From: Nitrospirota bacterium
GTDB lineage: Bacteria; Nitrospirota; UBA9217
DNA length: 46,976 nt
NCBI GenBank assembly: GCA_023229435.1
Contig: JALNZF010000025.1
Coordinates: 1-46,976 of the forward strand
Reading direction: 5' to 3'
Made by a program: the position numbers and the translations under genes
The notes under the pieces: model-generated
Told to the model about the DNA's origin: nothing
Databases searched by the model: none
What the model saw: only the letters and a program-made list of their open reading frames with translations
Part shown: positions 15,265 through 23,816 of the stretch, in pieces
Numbering within the stretch: position 1 is the stretch's first letter
Layout: each line of letters begins with the position of its first letter

Positions 15265-15731
15265 AATTGACCGTCATCTGCATGGGAAAGACCAAGGAAC
15301 GGTTCATTCAGGATGGGATCGCCAAGTATTCCGGATACCTGAAACATTATTCGGATTGCGAGATCAAGGAATTGAAAGAAGAGAAGATCCACGACCTCAG
15401 GGACGCTCCGCTTATCAGGAAGAAAGAAGCGGAGAGGATCTTCACGTCAGTCCCGGCGAACGCGTTTCTGGTGGCATTGGATGAGCGTGGGCAGGAATTC
15501 ACCTCTCACGAGTTCGCGGAGTTCTTAAACAAGTCGCTCGAGTCGGGTGTGAGGGACATTGTGTTCGTGATCGGCGGCGCACTGGGTCTGGATGAGAGTG
15601 TGACCGGGCGCGCGAATAAGACAATAGCCATGTCTCGATGGACACTTACCCATGAGATGGCGAGGCTGGTGCTGCTTGAGCAGTTATACCGGGCGTTCAC
15701 GATCATTAAAGGGAAGACGTATCATTATTAA
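15261..15731 (+). CDS. rlmH: 23S rRNA pseudouridine-1915 N3-methyltransferase
   Basis: RlmH is a SPOUT-class methyltransferase that modifies pseudouridine 1915 of 23S rRNA in the assembled ribosome. The 156-residue protein is the normal size. It shows VALDERGQEFTSHEFA, the trefoil-knot SAM loop FVIGGALGLDESV, MSRWTLTHEMARLVLLEQLYRA and the terminal KGKTYHY. The ATG overlaps the rsfS stop (ATGA). Confidence 0.97.
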   Translation: MKLTVICMGKTKERFIQDGIAKYSGYLKHYSDCEIKELKEEKIHDLRDAPLIRKKEAERIFTSVPANAFLVALDERGQEFTSHEFAEFLNKSLESGVRDIVFVIGGALGLDESVTGRANKTIAMSRWTLTHEMARLVLLEQLYRAFTIIKGKTYHY

Positions 15732-15791
15732 AGACGAGTGCGGAGTACGGATTTCGGAGTGCGGAATTTTTAGATTAAGAAAGGACCGAGG

Positions 15792-17099
15792 ATGAGATTT
15801 ATCGTCACGTTGCTTCTGATCGCAGCAGTGATTTTCATTATGCTCCTGAGGGAGTTAAATCAGGGGATCATTACGGTCAACCTTCTCCCTTCCAAATCCT
15901 ACGATATCACCAAATCCACCTTCTTCCTCCTGTCCCTGGCTTTCGGCGCCGGCATGGTATTCCTCCTCTATCTGCTGCGGGATGTCAAACGGTTCCTGCG
16001 AGGACTGCGGGTCCAGCGTGAGCAGAAAAAACGTCTCAAGGTCCAGGACCTCTATACCAAGGGCCTGAATTCCATGCTTGCCAAGCGGAATTCAGAGGCG
16101 ATCAGCTTTTTTCAGAAGGTGCTCACTCTTGACTCGAACCACGTGGACACGCTTCTTCGCATGGGGATCAGCCAGCTCCGTGAGAAGAACCCGCAGGAGG
16201 CCATCCTGCTTCACCAAAAGGCACTGAGTCTGGATGAAGATAACCAGGAGGTCATGTTCTCGCTCGCCACGGACTATGAAGAAGCAAAGCGCTACGACGA
16301 CGCACTTGGAATGTACCAGAACATCCTCTCCAAGGATTCATCCAACCTGACGGCATTGATCAAGATGCGCGATCTTTACCAGAAGCTGAACTACTGGGAT
16401 AATTTATACGAGACGCAGCGCAAGCTGGTTGCCAATCCCCTCTCCTCCTCGGAACAGGAGGTCGAGCATCGCAAGCTTGTCGGTTTTAAATATGAATTCG
16501 GGCGCTCGCTGCTTGAAGCGGGCGATCTTGAGCGGGGGAAAAAGATATTCCGCGGCGTGATCAAGCTCGACAAGGATTTCATCCCCGCGTACCTCGGCCT
16601 GGGTGAGATATACCTTGACGAGGGTAAGGTCAAGGACGCGGCCGAACTCTGGGAAAAGGCCTATAAAATGACGTCCTCGGTACTGCTTCTTTACCGTCTC
16701 GAGGATCTTTACCTGAAACAGGGTGAACCGGGCAAGGCCATTGAGCTCTATACCCAGGCGGTGAGTTGGCAGCCTCAGGACATTATGATCAAATTCTTTC
16801 TCGGGAAACTCTACTATCGTCTTGAGATGATCGACGAGGCCTTCGACATCCTCTCCGCCGTGGACTGGGGGGACAAGGAGTTTCGGGACGTTCACAAACT
16901 GCTCGGCAATATCTATTTGCGCCGCGGCTCCCTTGGTCTAGCGGCGTCGGAGTTCAAAAAAGCGCTTGGCTTTAAGAAGCAGATTATCATACCCTACGTC
17001 TGCTCAAACTGCGATCTCAGGACCGTTGACTGGTCCGGCCGGTGCCCGAACTGCGGCAGATGGAACACCTTCGGGGTCAATCTCGAAAAGAACTGCTGA
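15792..17099 (+). CDS. LapA-LapB fusion: membrane anchor, TPR array and zinc ribbon
   Basis: The 435-residue protein starts with a LapA-like (DUF1049) segment: two membrane helices (about 2-19 and 41-61) and a basic linker. A tetratricopeptide array follows (about 85-395, for example KRNSEAISFFQKVLTLDSNHVDTLLRMG). The C-terminus carries a rubredoxin-like metal ribbon, CSNCDLRT...GRCPNCG (about 404-424). This is the TPR-plus-rubredoxin architecture of LapB/YciM, which in enterobacteria controls LpxC and lipopolysaccharide assembly. LapA and LapB are separate neighbouring genes there; here they are one protein. A role in envelope or LPS control is inferred. Confidence 0.85.
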   Translation: MRFIVTLLLIAAVIFIMLLRELNQGIITVNLLPSKSYDITKSTFFLLSLAFGAGMVFLLYLLRDVKRFLRGLRVQREQKKRLKVQDLYTKGLNSMLAKRNSEAISFFQKVLTLDSNHVDTLLRMGISQLREKNPQEAILLHQKALSLDEDNQEVMFSLATDYEEAKRYDDALGMYQNILSKDSSNLTALIKMRDLYQKLNYWDNLYETQRKLVANPLSSSEQEVEHRKLVGFKYEFGRSLLEAGDLERGKKIFRGVIKLDKDFIPAYLGLGEIYLDEGKVKDAAELWEKAYKMTSSVLLLYRLEDLYLKQGEPGKAIELYTQAVSWQPQDIMIKFFLGKLYYRLEMIDEAFDILSAVDWGDKEFRDVHKLLGNIYLRRGSLGLAASEFKKALGFKKQIIIPYVCSNCDLRTVDWSGRCPNCGRWNTFGVNLEKNC

Positions 17100-17433
17100 T
17101 ACCGCAAATACCAAATTTCAAGCATCGCCCGGCACTCGCGGCAGGCACTCGTTACCGCTGGGTGCGGGCAAATCCCAAATATATTCCAATACACAAGCAT
17201 CAATAAGCAAACGCTTGGGATTCTATACTGGGATCTTGGAATTTAGTAACTACTCAGGTAAAAACATTATCCGCAGATTACGCCGATTTCATCACGCCTG
17301 GGCGTGACGTCCATCTGCGCAATCTGCGGATAAAAAAGATTCTCTGTTGTAAACTTTTCTGAATTCATCAGACATGCTGAATAGTTACGGAATTAATTTT
17401 TAATTTGGAGTTTTATCGGGTACGGGAGCTTTC
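17100..17433. other. Gene-free gap with decayed inverted repeats
   Basis: The first half has AATACCAAATTTCAAG (about 17108) mirrored by CTTGGAATTTAG (about 17235), an imperfect inverted repeat. The second half is the separately listed element at 17246-17388. The last 45 bases are the gpmI leader. Confidence 0.45.
17246..17388. repeat. Element bounded by AACTACTCAGG ends, copy 2
   Basis: GTAACTACTCAGGT (17246-17259) and TGCTGAATAGTTAC (17375-17388) are inverted copies at 11 of 14 positions. Nested inside, TTATCCGCAGATT (17267-17279) and AATCTGCGGATAA (17321-17333) are a perfect 13-bp inverted repeat, itself around TCACGCC-TGG-GCGTGA. The outer ends resemble those at 9027-9209. Confidence 0.5.
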
Positions 17434-18987
17434 ATGTCAAGCAAGCGAGTAGTGCTGTTGGTCCTCGATGGATGGGGAATCAACACGAGCAAAAAAGGAA
17501 ATGCCATTGCCTCGGCAAAAACCCCGGTCTATACCGGGATAATGCGCGAGTACCCGCATGTATTACTCCAGGCATCGGGAGAGGCGGTTGGTCTTCCCGA
17601 AGGACAGATGGGAAATTCCGAGGTGGGTCACCTGAACCTCGGAGCCGGCAGGACCGTGTACCAGGACTCGACACGGATCAGCAAGGCGATCAGTGACGGT
17701 GAGTTCTTTCACAATCCGGTCCTGCTTTCGACAATGGAAACCGTCAAACAATCCGGGGCGAAACTTCATCTGATGGGACTCCTTTCGGATGGCGGCGTCC
17801 ATAGCCGGATGGACCATATTATCGCGATGTTCGATATGGTAAAGGCCCAGGGAATCACGAATGTCTTCTTCCACGCATTCCTGGACGGCAGGGACACTCC
17901 GCCCTCGAGTGCCATCCAATACATCACTCAGCTTGAAGAACATTTTGCCAGGATAGGCATCGGCAAGATTGCCTCGGTTTCAGGAAGATTTTATGCCATG
18001 GACCGCGATAAACGCTGGGAAAGGATCCAAAAGGCTTATGAGGTCCTGGTCATGGGCGAGGGGATAAGAAAATACTCGGCTCTCGATGCAGTCCAGCAGA
18101 GTTATGATCACCATAAGACCGACGAGTTTGTGCTCCCGACAGTGCTGCTCAACGGGAATACGAACAGGAGCATTGCCACGATCCAGAACAATGATGCGGT
18201 TATCTTCTGTAATTTCCGGTCAGACAGGGCCCGGGAAATCACCCGGGCGCTCACGGATCCGGAATTCGCGGCGTTCAAGCGGGACCAGGTCCCGAAGCTT
18301 TCCTCCTTTGTTTGTCTGACGACATACGACGAGACTTTTGAGCTGCCGGTGGCTTTTGGGCCGGTGCGGCTCGTCAATATCCTTGGAGAAGTGCTGAGCA
18401 CGCACGGAATACGTCAACTCCGCATTGCGGAGACCGAGAAATACGCCCATGTCACCTTTTTTTTCAATGGAGGAGAAGAGCGCCCATTTGCTCTTGAAGA
18501 GCGGGTGCTGGTGGCGTCGTCGCGCGATGTTCCTACCTATGACAAAAAACCGGAGATGAGCGCGCGTGAGATCACCGATAAGCTCGTTGAACATATCGCA
18601 TCACGCCAGTATGGCTTTATTCTCGCTAATTACGCTAATCCGGACATGGTCGGCCATACCGGGGTGATCGAGGCAACGGTCAAAGCGGTGGAAGTGATCG
18701 ATGAATGCCTGGGTCGCGTGCTGACCGCGGCACGGGAAGAGGGAATGGTGGTGTTCATCACCGCCGACCATGGCAATGCCGAGATCATGCTCGATGCCTC
18801 GACCGGCCAGCCGCACACAGCGCACACGACCGATCCTGTTCCTTTTATTATCGTGCAAAAAAATGTTCGGGTCAGGGAATCCGGAATCCTTGCCGACGTT
18901 GCGCCGACCGTGCTCGACCTCATGGGTATCAGCATCCCAACGGAGATGACCGGAAAAAGTCTCATTCTCGAGGCGAACGCTAAATAA
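17434..18987 (+). CDS. gpmI: 2,3-bisphosphoglycerate-independent phosphoglycerate mutase
   Basis: GpmI interconverts 3- and 2-phosphoglycerate in glycolysis and gluconeogenesis with two manganese ions. The 517-residue protein has the alkaline-phosphatase-like metal domain (VLLVLDGWGIN; the nucleophile serine in MGNSEVGHLNLGAG; DHGNAE; HTTDPVPFI). The inserted phosphotransferase domain shows GLLSDGGVHS, HAFLDGRDTPP and SGRFYAMDRD. Full length and all metal-ligand motifs are present. It follows the LapAB-like gene after a repeat-filled gap. Confidence 0.97.
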   Translation: MSSKRVVLLVLDGWGINTSKKGNAIASAKTPVYTGIMREYPHVLLQASGEAVGLPEGQMGNSEVGHLNLGAGRTVYQDSTRISKAISDGEFFHNPVLLSTMETVKQSGAKLHLMGLLSDGGVHSRMDHIIAMFDMVKAQGITNVFFHAFLDGRDTPPSSAIQYITQLEEHFARIGIGKIASVSGRFYAMDRDKRWERIQKAYEVLVMGEGIRKYSALDAVQQSYDHHKTDEFVLPTVLLNGNTNRSIATIQNNDAVIFCNFRSDRAREITRALTDPEFAAFKRDQVPKLSSFVCLTTYDETFELPVAFGPVRLVNILGEVLSTHGIRQLRIAETEKYAHVTFFFNGGEERPFALEERVLVASSRDVPTYDKKPEMSAREITDKLVEHIASRQYGFILANYANPDMVGHTGVIEATVKAVEVIDECLGRVLTAAREEGMVVFITADHGNAEIMLDASTGQPHTAHTTDPVPFIIVQKNVRVRESGILADVAPTVLDLMGISIPTEMTGKSLILEANAK

Positions 18988-19008
18988 CGCGTAGTTTTCA
19001 ATGATAAA

Positions 19009-19094
19009 AATCGTCATACCCGCGAAGGCGGGTATCCAGTATCCATGCGACGACCTGAACAAACATAGATTCCCGTTTGCACGGGAATGACGAA
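19009..19094. repeat. CGTCATNCCCG-type palindromic repeat
   Basis: CGTCATACCCGCGAAGGCGGG (about 19012) and CCCGTTTGCACGGGAATGACG (about 19071) are inverted relative to each other, with internal CCCGC/GCGGG and CCCGT/ACGGG hairpins. This is a well-known style of bacterial intergenic repeat. It lies just after gpmI and may terminate or stabilise that transcript. Confidence 0.6.
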
Positions 19095-19173
19095 AAAATG
19101 TTTTTATTTTATCCGAGATCATCCTATATAAGGTCAGCATTTGTGATTTGATTATTTACTATTTCGAGGTGCT

Positions 19174-19896
19174 ATGCGCTTCTTCAGACGAATTCTGGAT
19201 GTTATCCTTCCTACCTCCTGTTCCTTCTGCAATGATCCGGTTGGTGATTCCAACATCCCTTTTTTCTGTTCCGCCTGCTGGGCTGATTTCACCCTGATAC
19301 ACGGTCCGGTATGTCCATGCTGCGGAAGGCCCTTCGACTCGCCCGAGACGCTCACCCACAGTCCCGAGCATGTGTGCCATGAGTGCAGGCGGGAGCCGCC
19401 CCAGTTCGATCAGGCATTGTCGGTCGGATATTTTGAGGGTTCGTTGCGCGAGGCCGTGCACCAGTTCAAATACAGACCATGCAGGACCCTGGGATCGCCG
19501 CTGGGTGAATGGATGGCGGCGAATGTCCGTTTGGTCATGGACATCGATCTCGTAATGCCGGTGCCGCTCCACGTGAGCAGGCTTAAAGAGCGGGGCTTCA
19601 ACCAGGCGCTCCTGCTCGCGCACCGGATGAGCGAAGCGCACCATATTCCGTTCTCCTGCGACAACCTCTGCCGGACAAGGCCCACCAGGCCGCAGGTGGA
19701 ACTGTCAGGAGTGGAGCGGATACGGAACGTGGCCGGCGCTTTTGCGCTCCGACAGCCTGAAGTGGTGGCTGATAGAAACGTCGTTCTCATTGATGATGTT
19801 TTTACCACCGGCGCTACCATGAATGAATGTGCTTCGGTGCTCAAGCAGGCGGGGGCGGCGCATGTGACGGCGTTCACGCTTGCAAGGGCGGTGTAA
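19174..19896 (+). CDS. comF: ComF-family phosphoribosyltransferase-like protein
   Basis: ComF proteins are needed for DNA uptake in naturally competent bacteria, where they act on the cytoplasmic side. The 240-residue protein has a four-cysteine zinc site at the N-terminus (CSFC...CSAC), further pairs CPCCG and CHEC, and a phosphoribosyltransferase-like fold with PVPLHVSRLKERGFNQA and the PRPP loop VVLIDDVFTTGATM. All expected landmarks are intact. No other competence gene is in the window, so competence is not shown. Confidence 0.9.
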   Translation: MRFFRRILDVILPTSCSFCNDPVGDSNIPFFCSACWADFTLIHGPVCPCCGRPFDSPETLTHSPEHVCHECRREPPQFDQALSVGYFEGSLREAVHQFKYRPCRTLGSPLGEWMAANVRLVMDIDLVMPVPLHVSRLKERGFNQALLLAHRMSEAHHIPFSCDNLCRTRPTRPQVELSGVERIRNVAGAFALRQPEVVADRNVVLIDDVFTTGATMNECASVLKQAGAAHVTAFTLARAV

Positions 19897-19921
19897 ACGG
19901 CATGATGAACGGCAGGTAATC

Positions 19922-19950
19922 TTGACAATTACTCTGTGGTTAGGTATAGT
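19922..19950 (+). promoter_or_regulatory. Sigma-70 promoter of the envelope cluster
   Basis: TTGACA (19922-19927) and TATAGT (19945-19950) are 17 bp apart, close to consensus. The start would be near 19957, giving a leader of about 98 bases before the first LPP20-like gene at 20055. Confidence 0.7.
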
Positions 19951-20054
19951 TTGACGTATGTTTATCCAGCCTAAACCATGAACCTTGAACCCGACAACCT
20001 GAGCAGTTACCCTGGATTTATCCATTTCAGAAAATCAACCGAAGGAGGTATACC

Positions 20055-20915
20055 ATGTTCGTAACGAGATCAGCAGTTTTCGCAATAATCGTCTTAATCC
20101 TATTCACCGTTGTGGCAGGAAACGCATCAGCCCAGCTTGCGGGCACGATCAAGGATGTTGAGCAGTCGGTGGGCTCCTCGGGAAGGGTGGACTGGACCAC
20201 AGGAGTGCTGACGGCGGTAGGTATCGGCGCTCCACCGGCACAACCCGCCAACGCGGCGCAGGCGAGGGCCATGGCAGAACGTGCGGCACAGGTGGTTGCG
20301 TACCGGAACCTGCTCGAGGCCGTGAAAGGGGTCCGGGTTGATTCCACTACTACGGTCGAGAATTTCATCATTACGAGCGATGTCATCAGGACCGAGGTGA
20401 GCGGTATCATCCAGGGGGCCACGATCATGGACAAAAAATACATGTCCGATGGTTCTGTGGAGGTGACCGTGGGGATGAAGCTTACGGGCGCGCTTGCCGA
20501 GTCCCTTCTCCCGAAGACGCCGCCGACACCCCCGACCGGTCTTACCGGCACGCTGGCGCCCGCTGCTCCAGGGCAGTTGTATACCGGCCTGATCGTGGAC
20601 GCGCGGGGACTCGGTGTAAAGCCTGCCATGGCCCCGAAGATCCTGAATGAAGACGGCAAGGAAGTCTACGGCTCCGCCTGGATAAACCGGGATTATGCCG
20701 TGCGTGAGGGCATGGTCGGCTATCTCAAGGACCCTGTTCAGGCACAGACGAACCCCCGGGTAACGGATAAGCCCCTCATGGTAAAGGCAATCAAGGTTGC
20801 GGGAGACGCGAGAGTGGATATGGTCATCACCAACGCTGACGCAGCCATGCTGCACAGCGCTTCAGAGAACCTGAGCATGCTTCAGAAGTGCAGGGTCATT
20901 GTTCTGGTCGATTGA
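20055..20915 (+). CDS. LPP20-like exported protein, paralogue 1
   Basis: This is a 286-residue protein with a signal peptide (about 1-26, ending NASAQ). The central part carries the LPP20 signature: AVGIGAPPAQPANAAQARAMAERAA, then VAYRNLLEAVKGVRVDS. The C-terminal domain begins YTGLIVDARGLGVKPAMAPKI. There is no lipobox cysteine, so it is probably periplasmic or secreted. LPP20-type proteins (including FlgP) build or attach to outer-membrane assemblies. GAAGGAGG lies about seven bases before the ATG. A paralogue with the same architecture is at 23817. The two flank a TPR-SLH lipoprotein and a transglutaminase-like protein. Confidence 0.75.
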   Translation: MFVTRSAVFAIIVLILFTVVAGNASAQLAGTIKDVEQSVGSSGRVDWTTGVLTAVGIGAPPAQPANAAQARAMAERAAQVVAYRNLLEAVKGVRVDSTTTVENFIITSDVIRTEVSGIIQGATIMDKKYMSDGSVEVTVGMKLTGALAESLLPKTPPTPPTGLTGTLAPAAPGQLYTGLIVDARGLGVKPAMAPKILNEDGKEVYGSAWINRDYAVREGMVGYLKDPVQAQTNPRVTDKPLMVKAIKVAGDARVDMVITNADAAMLHSASENLSMLQKCRVIVLVD

Positions 20916-21012
20916 TCTTATCCACAGACAGTTGTGGTGATTGTCGAATAGAGCGGGGCGGAGTGATTGCCCTGGTCCAAACTAAAACGTGCGAAATGAT
21001 CGGAGGTTGGTA

Positions 21013-22164
21013 ATGTCTACACAGATGAAACGCCTTATAGTGCTGGTGGCGGCCATGGCTCTCGTAATTGCCGGATGCGGCAAGAAGATAGCTCCCCCCG
21101 TGTCGGTGATGGACTCTCCCGAGTATCATTACAATAACGGACTGAAGTACCTCGACAGGGACCAGAGTGACGATGCCATGAAGTCCTTTGACCGTGCCGT
21201 CGCGCTCGACCCCAAGTCGCCGCTCGGGTATATCGGCAGGGGATTGGCATTCGGCAAAAAGGGAGAATTTAAACCCGCTCTCGACAACATGTCAAAGGCC
21301 AAAGGCCTTGACAAGGGCATTGAGGCCCCTATCGGTATGATCCGTCTTTACAGCATGCAGCGGGCTGCTGGCTGGGTCCCGGATGCTGAAAGCGAGTTCA
21401 AGGCCGCAAAGAAGAAAGACCCGGAGAGCGCACGGCTCCATTACTATATGGGGATGGCCTACAAGGTCGCCATGGATTTCGACAAGGCCGAGGAAATGTT
21501 CAAGATCGTTCTGGACATGAACAAGGAGTTCACCGGGGAGGCCAATGCCGAGTGGTCCCTGATCCAGAAGATCCAGCGGGCCGCGCCGGGGACCGAGATC
21601 GGCAAGAAGATAGCCCTCATCGACAAGATCGACCGCGCTGATACAGCCGCACTCTTCGACCAGGAGATGAACCTGGAAAAGCTCTTCACCAAGCGCGGCG
21701 TCAAGACCTATGATACGGAATTCAAGGCGCCGACAGAAGCATCCATAGCAATGAATACCGAAAAGGTCATCAAAATGGAACCCGCGACGGATATCGCGGA
21801 CCATTGGCTCAAGCCAAGTATCGATCTGGTGCTCAAACTCCAGGTGCGCGGTCTCGAAGCGGGACCGAACCACACGTTCGAGCCGGACAAGCTTATCACC
21901 AAGGGCGAGTTCGCCCTCATGCTCGAAGATATCCTGATCAAGGTGTCCGGTGACGAGAAATTGGCCACCAGGTTCCTGGGGGCCACGTCGCCCTTTCCGG
22001 ACATCAGGAACGATCAGTATTTTTTCAGCGCCGCCATGACCGCAACTTCGAGGGGATTCATAGAGGCCGACAAGGCTACCGGCGAGTTTAAACCGGGAGA
22101 CCCGGTTTCAGGCGCGGATGCGCTTCTCTCCATCCGTGAGTTCAAGAACCAGCTGAAATTCTAA
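21013..22164 (+). CDS. TPR and SLH-domain lipoprotein
   Basis: The 383-residue protein has a lipobox (LVIAGC, Cys about 22), so it is membrane-anchored by lipid. Tetratricopeptide repeats fill about 38-190 (for example DDAMKSFDRAVALDPKSPLGYIG). Two S-layer-homology-like segments end the protein: DIADHWLKPSIDLVLKLQVRG with TKGEFALMLEDIL, and SPFPDIRNDQYFFSAAMTA. SLH domains usually bind peptidoglycan or its pyruvylated polymer. I chose the ATG at 21013 because CGGAGG lies six bases upstream; a GTG at 20989 has no such support. A scaffolding role in the envelope is inferred. Confidence 0.8.
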   Translation: MSTQMKRLIVLVAAMALVIAGCGKKIAPPVSVMDSPEYHYNNGLKYLDRDQSDDAMKSFDRAVALDPKSPLGYIGRGLAFGKKGEFKPALDNMSKAKGLDKGIEAPIGMIRLYSMQRAAGWVPDAESEFKAAKKKDPESARLHYYMGMAYKVAMDFDKAEEMFKIVLDMNKEFTGEANAEWSLIQKIQRAAPGTEIGKKIALIDKIDRADTAALFDQEMNLEKLFTKRGVKTYDTEFKAPTEASIAMNTEKVIKMEPATDIADHWLKPSIDLVLKLQVRGLEAGPNHTFEPDKLITKGEFALMLEDILIKVSGDEKLATRFLGATSPFPDIRNDQYFFSAAMTATSRGFIEADKATGEFKPGDPVSGADALLSIREFKNQLKF

Positions 22165-22177
22165 GTTGTTCGATACA

Positions 22178-22209
22178 GCCCGCTCCGCGTTTGCGGGGCG
22201 GGCTTTTTT
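22178..22209 (+). terminator. Rho-independent terminator
   Basis: GCCCGCTCCGC (22178-22188) pairs with GCGGGGCGGGC (22193-22203), one G-T pair, four-base loop, then TTTTTT. It separates the TPR-SLH gene from the transglutaminase-like gene. Confidence 0.93.
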
Positions 22210-22370
22210 GATGGAACGATGAACCTTTCCATTAAGTATTTAGTAAATACATATCGTTAAGAAAACATAAAGTTGCATTATAAAAACTCACCAAAAAGGT
22301 TAAACTAACAATGCTTGACACCTGGTTGATTTCACCGTGTCCATCCGGGGCGAATTGCCGATTTTTCAGG

Positions 22371-23753
22371 ATGAAAACGTATCTCTCTACCTTCATACTG
22401 GCATTATTGCTTCCGGTATGCGCTCAAAACGCCTTGGCAGGGCTTAAGGTGCTTGAGGGAGAGCACACGGTCGTGTATGACATCGTGAACCCTCGGGGAG
22501 TCGCCTTTATTCCTGAATATTCCAACGAGTCATTTGATCAGAAAGTGGTCAATCTTGACGAGTTCAGCAAGCGAGTGACCATAACCTCGAAGATGGGTCC
22601 CTTGAAGACGCGGGTCCCTTTCCCGGTCTCCACGCAGCGGTTGCCGGCGGCTGTGTCACGCTATCTGATGCCGGAGCAGGACCGCCAGTCTCAGGATCCT
22701 GACATCGTGCGCCTGTCAGCGGAGGTCACCCGGGGAAGCAGGTATGCCCATGAAGCGGCGAATGCCGTTCTCTCCTGGTTGGCGGACAACCTTACCTTTG
22801 ATACGAGCATCACGGTCCCGAGCGATGCTGTTTCCGCGTTCAAATACAAAAAGGCCTATTGCGTCGGCTATTCCAACCTCGCGGTTGCCCTGCTGCGGGC
22901 CGCCGGGATCCCGGCACGGGTTGCGCACGGATACCTGCCCCCGGGCTACGAGTGGGGATTTTCCAAGGAGTACTGGGGCGTCAAGGTAAATGACGGCGGG
23001 TACCATGCCTATCTGGAAATATATTATCACGACACGGGATGGGTATTCTCCGATGCCGAGCATTCCCATAATTTCGTCGACCCATTCCACATAATTCTTC
23101 GTCTCGATGACATGCAAATGCCCGGGGCCTACAAGGGGGGCTACCTGGACGTGGACAAGGCCACGTTCTACACCATCTTCAAAGAAGAGGACAGTACGGT
23201 TATGGTCGACGAACTGCCCTTCCCGAAACAGAAGCGGCTCGGCAGGCGGCTTGATGAGCGCCAGCATTCCGCGCTCGTGACCGGCCGGGTGATCGACAAA
23301 ACGGATCAACCGGTAAAGAAAGGCTCGGTGGTCCTGTGGAAGGACGGGAGAGGGGAGTCCTCTCATTTTGTTGAGGGAAAATATGCGGCGTCGTTGTCGA
23401 ACCCGGGCAAATACCGCGTGGAACTGAAAGGCCCGGGTTTTGCAAAATCGTCCCGGGAACTTCAGGTTGAGCAGGGACAGGTATACACGCTGAACTTTAC
23501 GCTGCAGCCAGGCGGTGTGATCAAAGGCAAGGTCACTGATGCGGGCGGCCAACCTCTGCAGGAAGGCGATGTATTCTATAAAGAGGGATCCGCCAGCTAC
23601 GGCGTCTCGATCGACCGGGATGGGACCTATAAAATAGAAGGGCTGGCTCCGGGTCAGTATAAAGTCTCGGTCATGACCGGGGAGAAGGAATCCTCGGGGA
23701 GCGCGCAGGTTGAGGCCGGTAAAGAGACGGTCATGGATTTTGTGGTAAAATAG
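22371..23753 (+). CDS. Exported transglutaminase-like protein with carboxypeptidase-regulatory-like repeats
   Basis: The 460-residue protein has a signal peptide (about 1-24, ending QNALAG). A transglutaminase-like core (about 110-245) shows the Cys-His-Asp triad: Cys in AYCVGYSNLAVALLRAAG, His in GGYHAYLEIYY, Asp in WVFSDAEHSHNFVDP. Two beta-sandwich repeats of the carboxypeptidase-regulatory type follow (VTGRVIDKTDQPVKKG and IKGKVTDAGGQPLQEG). Such enzymes act as peptidases or crosslinkers in the periplasm or at the surface. The ATG at 22371 fits the signal peptide; the frame is open from 22311, but the extra residues are not signal-like. It sits between the two LPP20-like genes. Confidence 0.82.
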   Translation: MKTYLSTFILALLLPVCAQNALAGLKVLEGEHTVVYDIVNPRGVAFIPEYSNESFDQKVVNLDEFSKRVTITSKMGPLKTRVPFPVSTQRLPAAVSRYLMPEQDRQSQDPDIVRLSAEVTRGSRYAHEAANAVLSWLADNLTFDTSITVPSDAVSAFKYKKAYCVGYSNLAVALLRAAGIPARVAHGYLPPGYEWGFSKEYWGVKVNDGGYHAYLEIYYHDTGWVFSDAEHSHNFVDPFHIILRLDDMQMPGAYKGGYLDVDKATFYTIFKEEDSTVMVDELPFPKQKRLGRRLDERQHSALVTGRVIDKTDQPVKKGSVVLWKDGRGESSHFVEGKYAASLSNPGKYRVELKGPGFAKSSRELQVEQGQVYTLNFTLQPGGVIKGKVTDAGGQPLQEGDVFYKEGSASYGVSIDRDGTYKIEGLAPGQYKVSVMTGEKESSGSAQVEAGKETVMDFVVK

Positions 23754-23816
23754 GCACTCAGGAGTCAGATACATCCTGGCAGGTGTATTGATCCCAAAAT
23801 ACCCAGAGGTGAAAGC

